Assembly (NCBI GenBank): GCA_044224705.1
Contig: JBGAJY010000098.1
Location: forward strand, 1 to 19,987
DNA from: M3007 sp044224705
GTDB taxonomy: Bacteria; Bacteroidota; Bacteroidia; Chitinophagales; Saprospiraceae
Reading direction: 5' to 3'
DNA: 19,987 nt
Of this stretch, positions 8,512-14,867 are shown piece after piece (the stretch's first letter is position 1; every line of letters begins with the position of its first letter). The notes below the pieces were generated by a model. It ran no database searches. It saw only the letters and a program-made list of their open reading frames with translations, and was not told where the DNA came from. The position numbers and the translations under genes are program-made.

Positions 8512-9486
8512 ATGAAATTTTCACTCTTTGCCCTTGTTACTGCCTTGTTTTTTTGTGTTTCGCCGGTTTTTGCGCAGCAAGACGCACCCTCGGTGGTTCA
8601 ATCCACCATCCCCGGCACCAAAGTTTCCTACAAAATGGCGCTGCTGCCCGGCGGCTCGTTCACCATGGGCAGTCCGGCTGCCGAAGCCGGCCGCGACGAA
8701 GACGAAGGCCAGCACACGGTGGCGCTCGACAGCTTCTGGATCGGCGTGTGTGAAGTGACCTGGGATGAGTTCGACTGTTTTCAGTTCGTCAAATTTGACT
8801 CGGATTCGGCCACGGCCAAAGAAACCTTCCGCGCAGCAGCGGTGGCCCGGCCCACTCCGCCGTATTTCGATTTTGTGTACGGCCGCGGCCGCGCCGGGGG
8901 CTATCCGGCGGCCTCGATGACCCAGCAGGCGGCCCTGCGCTACTGCCAGTGGCTGTCGGACAAAACCGGCGATTTTTACCGCCTGCCCACCGAAGCCGAG
9001 TGGGAATACGCCTGCCGCGCGGGCGCCAAAACGACATTCAGCTGGGGCGACGACCCCAAGCAGGCCGTCGATTACGCCTGGTTTTACGACAACAGCGCGG
9101 GCTCCTACCAAAAGGTCGGCACGAAAAAACCCAACGCCTGGGGCCTCTACGACCTGCACGGCAACGTGGCCGAATGGACCCTGGATTTTTACGTCACCGA
9201 CTATTTTTCCCGCCTGGATTCCGCATCGGTCAATCCCCTGATTTTTCCGCCGAAAAAACACTCGCGCACCGTGCGCGGCGGCTCGTTCGAAGATTACACC
9301 GAAGAACTGCGCTGCGCCGACCGCCGGAAAAGCGAGGCCAAATGGCAGGCCCGCGACCCCCAAATCCCGAAAAGCAAATGGTGGAATCCGGACTCGCCGT
9401 TCGTGGGCTTCCGGCTGGTGAAAGAGACGAGGCCGCGCACAAAGGCCGAGCGGGACGATTTTTTTGAAAAAGCCATCAAAGATTGA
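8512..9486 (+). CDS. Secreted SUMF1/FGE-fold protein without the FGE cysteine pair
   Basis: The 324 residues start with a signal peptide (1-22, ending VFAQ) followed by a formylglycine-generating-enzyme-like (SUMF1) fold. Landmarks are LLPGGSFTMGSP (44-55), FWIGVCEVTWDEF (75-87), YRLPTEAEWEYACRAG (156-171), GLYDLHGNVAEW (211-222), VRGGSF (254-259) and VGFRLV (298-303). True FGE binds copper with two cysteines just after the RGGS segment. Here that stretch reads EDYTEELRC (260-268), with no such pair, so a sulfatase-activating role is unlikely and no sulfatase is nearby. SUMF1-fold proteins of this kind in Bacteroidota are mostly uncharacterised binding or structural proteins. It is the first gene of a run in which the next ATG follows its stop codon by 2 nt. 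Confidence 0.88.
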   Translation: MKFSLFALVTALFFCVSPVFAQQDAPSVVQSTIPGTKVSYKMALLPGGSFTMGSPAAEAGRDEDEGQHTVALDSFWIGVCEVTWDEFDCFQFVKFDSDSATAKETFRAAAVARPTPPYFDFVYGRGRAGGYPAASMTQQAALRYCQWLSDKTGDFYRLPTEAEWEYACRAGAKTTFSWGDDPKQAVDYAWFYDNSAGSYQKVGTKKPNAWGLYDLHGNVAEWTLDFYVTDYFSRLDSASVNPLIFPPKKHSRTVRGGSFEDYTEELRCADRRKSEAKWQARDPQIPKSKWWNPDSPFVGFRLVKETRPRTKAERDDFFEKAIKD

Positions 9487-9488
9487 CC

Positions 9489-10028
9489 ATGCGCTGCACT
9501 GTAACGTTGTTTTACCTGTTCGTGTCTATACTGCTGTCCGCGCAAATGCGGCCGGAACTCGACACCCTGGTTCGCCGCATGGCTGCGCGGAATTACGTCA
9601 CCGGCTCGCTGATCGTGACGGGTCTTTACAGCGGCCCGCTCCGGTACGACCCACAGTATGAGGATTACGAGCGTTTGCTGCCCTTGCTGCGGGAGGGCGA
9701 CGTATGGCAGCTGTTTCAACATGATAGCCTGGCTGTTGCATCTTTTGCCTTCAAGGCTGCCACCGACCGGTTTCCGCGGCTGGTGGTTCCCTTGCTGCGG
9801 ACCGAAGCGGCGTGCCCGCGAGCCGGGACATTCCGGCATTTTCTCAACACCTGCCAGGGAGACACTCATCCGACTTTAAAAGAATTCATGTTGGGCGAGA
9901 TCTGGCTGAAATTGAAAACTGAAAAACTCGCACTGACTGCGGACGAAATGAGCACTTATCAAACGATTCGCAATTCCCTGTACACCCAACCCCGGCCGGG
10001 CGCCAAAACATTGCCCGGCAAATTTTGA
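9489..10028 (+). CDS. Small secreted protein of unknown function
   Basis: I do not recognise a family. The 179-residue product has an N-terminal hydrophobic segment (MRCTVTLFYLFVSILLSAQ) that looks like a signal peptide. The body is helix-rich with a run resembling a HEAT-like pair (about 65-110, with DSLAVASFAFKAATDRFPRLVVPLL), followed by a lysine-rich helical stretch. The ATG at 9489 is chosen over an in-frame TTG two codons upstream that overlaps the previous stop. It sits 2 nt after the SUMF1-fold gene and 2 nt before the cupin gene, so it is almost certainly co-transcribed and probably acts in the envelope with the SUMF1-fold protein. Confidence 0.75.
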   Translation: MRCTVTLFYLFVSILLSAQMRPELDTLVRRMAARNYVTGSLIVTGLYSGPLRYDPQYEDYERLLPLLREGDVWQLFQHDSLAVASFAFKAATDRFPRLVVPLLRTEAACPRAGTFRHFLNTCQGDTHPTLKEFMLGEIWLKLKTEKLALTADEMSTYQTIRNSLYTQPRPGAKTLPGKF

Positions 10029-10030
10029 AA

Positions 10031-10582
10031 ATGGCTTACCAGAACAAAACCCTGCTCAATCCCCACACCCGACAGGACGTCAGGTTTCTGCTCACCGCGA
10101 AGGACACCGGCGGCGCCCTGCTCGAAATGGAGGCCACGTATCACGCCCATTCCAGGGAGCCCGCGCCGCATTACCACCCGCGGCAAGCGGAAGATTTTAC
10201 CATCCTTTCAGGAGAAATGAGCGTCCGCATAGAAGGACAGGTCAAAATCCTGAAAGCCGGCGATACGCTGCACATCCCTGCCAAACAGGTCCATTCCATG
10301 TGGAACAATACGGACCAAGATGCTGTGGTGAACTGGAAAGTGCGCCCGGCCCTGAATACCGAACACTTGCTCGAAACAGCCAACGGGCTGTATAACGATG
10401 GGAAATTTGGCAAAAAAAGCAAGCCTGGCCTCCTCCAGTCCGCGCTTATGGCCAATAAATTCTCCGGCGTGTTCCGGCTGGCCCAACCGCCGTATGCCGT
10501 GCAAAAAATCGTGTTCTGGCTCCTGACGCCCTTCGCTTACCTGGCGGGTTACCGGCCGACTTACAGCAAATACCTGGATTGA
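10031..10582 (+). CDS. Cupin-domain protein
   Basis: Small beta-barrel protein of 183 residues with a cupin_2 core. Motif 1 (HYHPRQAEDFTILSGE) has metal ligands H47, H49 and E54. Motif 2 (PAKQVHSMWNN) supplies H88. All expected ligands are present, so metal binding is likely, but the reaction is unknown. After the cupin (about 35-110) there is a helical tail ending in a hydrophobic stretch (FWLLTPFAYLAGY, about 160-172) that could associate with membrane. No signal peptide is seen, so it is presumably cytoplasmic. The ATG at 10031 follows the previous stop by 2 nt, and the crp-like gene starts 14 nt downstream. This cupin plus Crp-like pairing suggests the regulator may respond to the same stress or metabolite, which is inference. 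Confidence 0.88.
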   Translation: MAYQNKTLLNPHTRQDVRFLLTAKDTGGALLEMEATYHAHSREPAPHYHPRQAEDFTILSGEMSVRIEGQVKILKAGDTLHIPAKQVHSMWNNTDQDAVVNWKVRPALNTEHLLETANGLYNDGKFGKKSKPGLLQSALMANKFSGVFRLAQPPYAVQKIVFWLLTPFAYLAGYRPTYSKYLD

Positions 10583-10596
10583 ACGTTCTTTGACCT

Positions 10597-11178
10597 ATGG
10601 CCAACGAACTAGACAAGTACATCCAGTCCTATTTCGGCATGCCGCAACAGGACATCGAACGGATCAGCGCTTTTTTCAAACCGCTCAGTTTGAAACGCAA
10701 CGACTATTTTTTGAAAACGGGTCGTTACGCCGACCGGATGGGCTTCGTACAAACCGGCCTGATGCGCGAATTCCTCTATTCCGACGGCAAAGAAGTGACC
10801 AAATGGATCAGCTCGCCGGGCTATTTCGTGGTGGATCTATCCAGTTTTTTGTTCGACCAGCCCGCCCGCTGGAACATCCAGGCGCTGACCGACAGCGAGT
10901 TGTTTGTGATCCATAAAACCGACTACGCCCGGATCGGGCAGGTCGTACCGCGCTGGCCGGAGCTGGAAAAACTGTTCCTCGCGCGCTGCTTCACGGTGCT
11001 GGAAGAGCGGGTGGTAAGCCATTTGTCGCTGAGCGCCGAAGAGCGCTATCAGGCGTTTTTCGCCTTCGCGCCGGAATTGTTCAACCAGGTGCCGCTGCAA
11101 TACCTCGCCTCCATGCTCGGCATGACCCCCGAAACGTTCAGCCGCATCCGAAAAAAACTCGCCGACAGAAGTTCTTGA
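10597..11178 (+). CDS. Crp/Fnr-family transcription regulator
   Basis: Cytoplasmic regulator of 193 residues. It has a cyclic-nucleotide-binding-like beta-barrel domain (about 20-120, with a degenerate GFVQTGLMREF segment), the dimer helix (about 122-148), and a winged helix-turn-helix (about 148-193). The recognition segment is VPLQYLASMLGMTPETFSRIRKKL. The barrel lacks the clear cAMP phosphate-binding signature (RxS in a GE-rich loop), so cAMP is doubtful as ligand, and there is no Fnr cysteine cluster. It is typical of the many short Crp-like proteins of Bacteroidota. Last gene of the 8512-11178 run, 14 nt after the cupin gene. It may control this run or the SRPBCC gene downstream. Confidence 0.9.
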   Translation: MANELDKYIQSYFGMPQQDIERISAFFKPLSLKRNDYFLKTGRYADRMGFVQTGLMREFLYSDGKEVTKWISSPGYFVVDLSSFLFDQPARWNIQALTDSELFVIHKTDYARIGQVVPRWPELEKLFLARCFTVLEERVVSHLSLSAEERYQAFFAFAPELFNQVPLQYLASMLGMTPETFSRIRKKLADRSS

Positions 11179-11206
11179 TTTTTGTCAAGGGAAGCACCCT
11201 CGCAGG

Positions 11207-11251
11207 GGCCAAACTTTGCACCATCAAACATTCAATGGTGCGGTTGTGGCC
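11207..11251 (+). promoter_or_regulatory. Hairpin or operator-like inverted repeat between the crp-like and SRPBCC genes
   Basis: GCACCAT (11218-11224) and ATGGTGC (11235-11241) form a perfect 7-bp stem. GGCC at 11207-11210 pairs with GGCC at 11248-11251 outside an internal loop. The sequence AAACTTTG at 11211-11218 is one base from a TAnnTTTG -7 box, so this may be the start region of the SRPBCC transcript and a possible control site. Confidence 0.4.
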
Positions 11252-11319
11252 GTGTAAAACCACCCTGTCGCCGCGCTCTCACCGCTTTGTCCTTTACGGC
11301 AAAGCACAACAAAAAGATC

Positions 11320-11754
11320 ATGAACATCAATCTGCAAGCCCCTGTGCACCAGGCTAAAAACATCCTGATCGCCGCCAGCCCTGAAAAAGTGTGGTCGGTC
11401 CTGACCGACATCAACCGCTGGCCGGAGTGGAATAAAAAAATCACCAAAGCCCGGTTTGAAGGCCCGGTATCCGTAGGCGCCCGGTTTCGCTGGACCGTAA
11501 ACGGCGCCGTCATCCGCTCCGAACTCCACAGCGCGGAGCCCTTTCGCCTGCTCGGCTGGCGCGGCACGACCTTTGGCGCGACGGCCATTCATAACTGGAC
11601 CCTGGCGCGCCAGTCCGACGGCAGCACCCTGGTCAGTGTGGAAGAAAGTATGGAAGGCTGGCTGGTCGCTTTGTTTAAAAAGAAAATGAACCGCGATCTC
11701 GAACGGGACATGCTGTTCTGGCTGGAAAAACTGAAAGCCGAAAGTGAAAACTGA
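11320..11754 (+). CDS. SRPBCC (polyketide cyclase/START-like) family protein
   Basis: A 144-residue single-domain protein of the helix-grip fold, which encloses a hydrophobic ligand cavity. The N-terminal strand and helix KNILIAASPEKVWSVLTDINRWPEWNKKITKA (about 10-40) is the family signature. The middle (GARFRWTVNGAVIRSELHSAEPFRLLGWRG) forms the beta sheet and the C-terminal amphipathic helix (about 112-140) closes it. An in-frame extension upstream of the ATG at 11320 would read through the hairpin region and has no family match, so it is left out. No catalytic residues can be assigned; members range from ligand carriers to stress proteins. It follows the crp-like gene by 141 nt on the same strand. 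Confidence 0.88.
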   Translation: MNINLQAPVHQAKNILIAASPEKVWSVLTDINRWPEWNKKITKARFEGPVSVGARFRWTVNGAVIRSELHSAEPFRLLGWRGTTFGATAIHNWTLARQSDGSTLVSVEESMEGWLVALFKKKMNRDLERDMLFWLEKLKAESEN

Positions 11755-11798
11755 GCCGGCGTGTAATTCTTGGGCAAACAATTTATCCAGGAACCAAT

Positions 11799-11816
11799 AG
11801 CGGGCCGGGGCCCGCT
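11799..11816 (+). repeat. GC-rich hairpin after the SRPBCC gene
   Basis: AGCGGGCC (11799-11806) and GGCCCGCT (11809-11816) are a perfect 8-bp inverted repeat with a GG centre. It lies 44 nt after the SRPBCC stop and has no T-run. It may help end or stabilise the transcript together with the next hairpin. Confidence 0.5.
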
Positions 11817-11826
11817 CAACCCGATC

Positions 11827-11856
11827 GAATAGAGCTGCCCAAGGGTGGCTCTATTC
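11827..11856 (+). repeat. Second hairpin before the Gfo/Idh/MocA gene
   Basis: Arms of 9 bp (11827-11835 with 11848-11856) continue inward through two G-U wobbles and two further G-C pairs to a CAAG loop, giving a 13-bp stem in plus-strand RNA. On the minus strand the two wobbles would be C-A clashes, so a plus-strand RNA role is favoured. There is no U-run after it, so it is not a classic terminator. Confidence 0.5.
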
Positions 11857-11941
11857 ACTTCAGGCGGAATTCCTCTTTGAAGACTTGCGCAGTCTCTCCT
11901 TTTCTCCTTTCCTTCGTTTTTATTTCAATTTCCATGCGCAC

Positions 11942-13279
11942 ATGAAAAAACACCAACCCTCCCGCCGCGACTTCCTCAAAACCACCGCCGCGCTCACCGG
12001 CGGCGCCATGCTCTCCGGGCTTCCGCTCGCCCAGGCCGCTCAAAGCCTGAGCGACGACACGATCAAAATCGCCCTGGTGGGCTGCGGAGGCCGCGGTACC
12101 GGGGCTGCCGTACAAGCCCTGCTGACCAAGCAGAACGTGAAACTCGTGGCCATGGCCGACGCTTTCCGCCACAAAATCGATGAGGCGTACAAAAACCTGA
12201 CCTCCGACGACATCGAAGACTGGGCCGGCGTGGCTGGCAACGTGAAAGACCGCGTGGACGTGCCCGATGCGCACAAATTCACGGGTTTCGACGCCTATAA
12301 ACAGGCCATCGCCCTGGCCGACGTGGTCATCCTGGCCACACCTCCCGGCTTCCGCCCCCCGCATTTCGAAGAAGCGATCCGGCAGGGCAAACAGGTGTTT
12401 ATGGAAAAACCCGTGGCCGTGGACGGACCCGGCATCCGCCGCGTGCTGGCCGCCGCAGAAGAAGCCAAACGCAAAAAACTCAACGTCGTGGTGGGCCTCC
12501 AGCGCCATTACCAGGCCGTTTACCGCAAATGGGTGGGCATGCTGCAGGACGGCGCCATCGGAGATATCCTGAGCTCCCGCGTGTACTGGAACATGGGCGC
12601 CCTTTGGGTACACCCCCGCCGGCCCGAACAAAACGAAATGCAATACCAGATGGACAACTGGTACTATTTCAACTGGCTTTGCGGCGACCATATCGTCGAA
12701 CAGCACGTGCACAACATCGACGTGTCCAACTGGGTGAAACAGGCTTATCCGGTCCGCGCCTCGGGCATGGGCGGCCGTCAGCTGCGCGTCGGGAAGGATT
12801 ACGGCGAGATCTTCGATCACCACACCGTGGAATTTGAATACGCCGACGGTACGCGAATGTTCAGTCAATGCCGCCAGATGCCGGGCACGCAGTCCAGCGT
12901 GACCGAAGGCTTCCACGGCACCAAAGGCACCGCGCCCGAACCCGGCAAAATCGTGGGCCGCGACGGCAAAGTCCTGCTCGCCTACGACGCCAAAAACGAC
13001 CCGAATCCTTACCAGGTGGAACACGACGAACTTTTCGAAGCCATCGCAAAAGGACAATACAAATTTGCCGACGCCGAAAACGCCGCCAAAAGCACCCTGA
13101 CGGCTATCATGGGCCGTATGGCCACCTACTCGGGTGTAATGGTGGAGTGGGACGTCGCGCTGAATTCCAGCCTCGTACTCGCGCCCGACGTGATCGACTG
13201 GAACTCCAGCCCGAAAGTGCTGCCGGGTCCCGATGGGCTGTATCCTTGCGCGGTGCCGGGAGTCACGAAGTTCTCATAG
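11942..13279 (+). CDS. Tat-exported Gfo/Idh/MocA-family oxidoreductase
   Basis: NAD(P)-dependent sugar or polyol oxidoreductase-like protein of 445 residues. The N-terminus carries a twin-arginine signal (SRRDFLK at 7-13, then a hydrophobic stretch ending AQA near 32), so it should be exported already folded with cofactor. The Rossmann motif is VGCGGRGTG (46-54). The conserved EKP is at 155-157 (catalytic-type K156), and the C-terminal domain shows QHVHNIDVSNW (254-264) with a likely catalytic H257. Members with this Tat architecture are common in Bacteroidota and related to the GH109 branch, but the substrate cannot be assigned. The start at 11942 is the first ATG in frame that leaves a normal Tat signal. 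It is separated from its neighbours by hairpins on the left and repeats on the right. Confidence 0.92.
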   Translation: MKKHQPSRRDFLKTTAALTGGAMLSGLPLAQAAQSLSDDTIKIALVGCGGRGTGAAVQALLTKQNVKLVAMADAFRHKIDEAYKNLTSDDIEDWAGVAGNVKDRVDVPDAHKFTGFDAYKQAIALADVVILATPPGFRPPHFEEAIRQGKQVFMEKPVAVDGPGIRRVLAAAEEAKRKKLNVVVGLQRHYQAVYRKWVGMLQDGAIGDILSSRVYWNMGALWVHPRRPEQNEMQYQMDNWYYFNWLCGDHIVEQHVHNIDVSNWVKQAYPVRASGMGGRQLRVGKDYGEIFDHHTVEFEYADGTRMFSQCRQMPGTQSSVTEGFHGTKGTAPEPGKIVGRDGKVLLAYDAKNDPNPYQVEHDELFEAIAKGQYKFADAENAAKSTLTAIMGRMATYSGVMVEWDVALNSSLVLAPDVIDWNSSPKVLPGPDGLYPCAVPGVTKFS

Positions 13280-13297
13280 ATGACGGCGGACGCTGGC

Positions 13298-13380
13298 GCG
13301 AGGCTACGCCTCGTGACATACGATCTGCGAGGCTGTGCCTTGCGTGACATACGATCGCGAGGCTGCGCCTTTTTGATAGA
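13298..13380 (+). repeat. Three degenerate 29-30 bp tandem repeats, each with a mini-hairpin
   Basis: Units begin at 13298, 13327 and 13357. Each starts GCGAGGCT, followed by a three-base loop and a GCCT arm. The first two units share the exact tail GTGACATACGATC. The small stems keep pairing through a G-U wobble in unit 2. Unit 3 is truncated and ends in a short T-run (GCCTTTTT). They fill most of the gap between the oxidoreductase and apbE genes. Confidence 0.7.
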
Positions 13381-13404
13381 TAATTGACGAACAAAAAACC
13401 CGGG

Positions 13405-14361
13405 ATGACTCAAATCAAAAACATTCTCCTGCTTCTGCTCACGGGTTTGCCATGGGGCACTGCGTCCTTTGCCCAAAATCCACTCAAAAAATACGAATTC
13501 ACACACCCCCAGATGGGCGCCGTGTTTCGCCTCGTATTTTACGCGGAAAACGATTCGCTGGCAGCATCAGCAGCCCAGGCAGCCTTCGACCGCGTGGATA
13601 CGCTCAACGCCGTCATGACCGACTACCAGCCCGACAGCGAACTGATGCGCTTGTGCGAAAAGGCCGGAACGGGCGAAAAAGTGCCTGTTTCGTACACGTT
13701 GTGGCGGGTGTTGCGGCTATCCTTGTTTTTTTGTGAAGAAACGGAGGGCACTTTCGATGTGACGGTAGGCCCGCTGACACGCTTGTGGCGGCGCGCGCGG
13801 CATTTGCAGGAGCTGCCCGATTCGGCACAAGTGGCTGCCGCACAAGCCCTCGTGGGCTGGCGGAACGTCAAACTGTACGAAAACCCGTACCGTGTCGAAC
13901 TCCTCCAAAAAGGCATGAAACTCGACCTTGGCGGCATCGGTCAAGGCTTCGCCGCCGATGAATGTTTGAAGGTGCTGCGAAATTTCGGCATCGCCCAGGC
14001 CCTGGCCGACGCCGGCGGCGACATTGCCATCGGGGCGCCGCCGCCCGGCGAAAAGGGCTGGGTCATCGAAATCCCGGATACCCTGCACAATGCGCCGCTG
14101 GTGCTTTCTTACCGTGGTATTACGACTTCGGGCGCCACTTCCCGGTATATTGAAGGGAATGGCCGCCGCTATTCCCACATCGTGGACCCTCGTACGGGCT
14201 GGGGACAGACCCAACGCGTGCTTGTAACCGTGCTGGCCACCACGGCCACCGAAGCCGACGTTTGGGCGACGGCTATCAGTGTGATGGGGGAGCAGGAATG
14301 GAAGCTAAGGAAGTGGCTCGCCCAGGACATCCAGGTTTGGCTCACGCAGACCGACTGGTGA
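13405..14361 (+). CDS. apbE: FAD:protein FMN transferase (ApbE), secreted
   Basis: Periplasmic Mg-dependent enzyme that attaches FMN from FAD to a threonine of target flavoproteins. The ATG at 13405 gives a clean signal peptide (1-23, ending SFAQ); an in-frame TTG seven codons upstream is less likely. The 318-residue protein shows the family landmarks in order: MTDYQPDSEL (71-80), TEGTFDVTVGPL (113-124), LDLGGIGQGFAAD (173-185), DAGGDI (202-207), TSG (241-243), HIVDPRTG (258-265) and TEADVWATA (282-290), with D285 the likely metal ligand. No obvious target such as RnfG/NqrC or an FMN-binding-domain protein lies in this window. Its stop is 7 nt from the stop of a convergent lipoprotein gene, and no terminator is visible between them. 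Confidence 0.95.
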   Translation: MTQIKNILLLLLTGLPWGTASFAQNPLKKYEFTHPQMGAVFRLVFYAENDSLAASAAQAAFDRVDTLNAVMTDYQPDSELMRLCEKAGTGEKVPVSYTLWRVLRLSLFFCEETEGTFDVTVGPLTRLWRRARHLQELPDSAQVAAAQALVGWRNVKLYENPYRVELLQKGMKLDLGGIGQGFAADECLKVLRNFGIAQALADAGGDIAIGAPPPGEKGWVIEIPDTLHNAPLVLSYRGITTSGATSRYIEGNGRRYSHIVDPRTGWGQTQRVLVTVLATTATEADVWATAISVMGEQEWKLRKWLAQDIQVWLTQTDW

Positions 14362-14368
14362 AGCGGAC

Positions 14369-14725
14369 TCAATCGGTCTTTTTCCCGCCTTTTTCCCACC
14401 AACTGACGATCACTTCAATGTCAGCATCTGACAGCATGCCGCCCTGGGGCATTCTTTTGTTGAGATAGGTCACCGGATCGGCCACAGAGGCCTTTATGTT
14501 GGACGCATTGCGCTCGATGTCGTCGTCGGTTTCCAGCACGACCGGCATGCCCTCGTGAAAACCTTTCGAAGGCGCGTGGCAGCTGATGGTGCAATTGTTT
14601 TCCACGATGGTTCTGACTTTGGAAAAATACTTTTCGTCGGCAGAAGAGACTTCGTCTTTCCGGCAGGAACCGAGGAACGCCACAGCCATGAAGACCAACA
14701 GCGCGAAGTGGGAATTTGCTTTCAT
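14369..14725 (-). CDS. Cytochrome c-like lipoprotein with a CX3CH haem motif
   Basis: Small envelope lipoprotein of 118 residues. The signal peptide ends in a lipobox (LGSC, lipidated C21). The mature part resembles a mono-haem cytochrome c domain: a haem-type motif C45-T-I-S-C49-H50 after a helix, a downstream RMPQGG with M92 in the position of the axial methionine, and a final LSDADIEVIVSWW helix, as in class I cytochromes. The spacing is one residue longer than the usual CXXCH. I confirmed this by reading the minus strand: TGC ACC ATC AGC TGC CAC. If haem is attached, a role as an electron carrier at the membrane is likely. The alternative is a cytochrome fold that lost haem. The gene is convergent with apbE. 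Confidence 0.85.
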   Translation of the reverse strand: MKANSHFALLVFMAVAFLGSCRKDEVSSADEKYFSKVRTIVENNCTISCHAPSKGFHEGMPVVLETDDDIERNASNIKASVADPVTYLNKRMPQGGMLSDADIEVIVSWWEKGGKKTD

Positions 14726-14867
14726 AAGCTACAATTTTTCCATTCAAAGACCGGGCATGATGGTAAAACGTTGGGTATAATGACAATAAATTTCCCGGAC
14801 TGCCTTCAACACCGCCGGCGCGATGGCGTTTCATGTTTGATGCTCTATCCAACCACCCCGGCAGTTC

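Noticed and set aside
11182..11319. 46-codon N-terminal extension of the SRPBCC protein
   Set aside because: It covers the inverted repeat after the crp-like gene and adds cysteine- and arginine-rich residues foreign to the family. The ATG at 11320 gives the normal start.
11855..13057. 400-codon open frame on the minus strand
   Set aside because: It is antisense to the Tat-exported oxidoreductase, whose sense frame has a twin-arginine signal and Rossmann motif.
13298..13380. Possible CRISPR array
   Set aside because: The repeats are adjacent, with no unique spacers between them. There are only three, the last is degenerate, and no cas gene is present.
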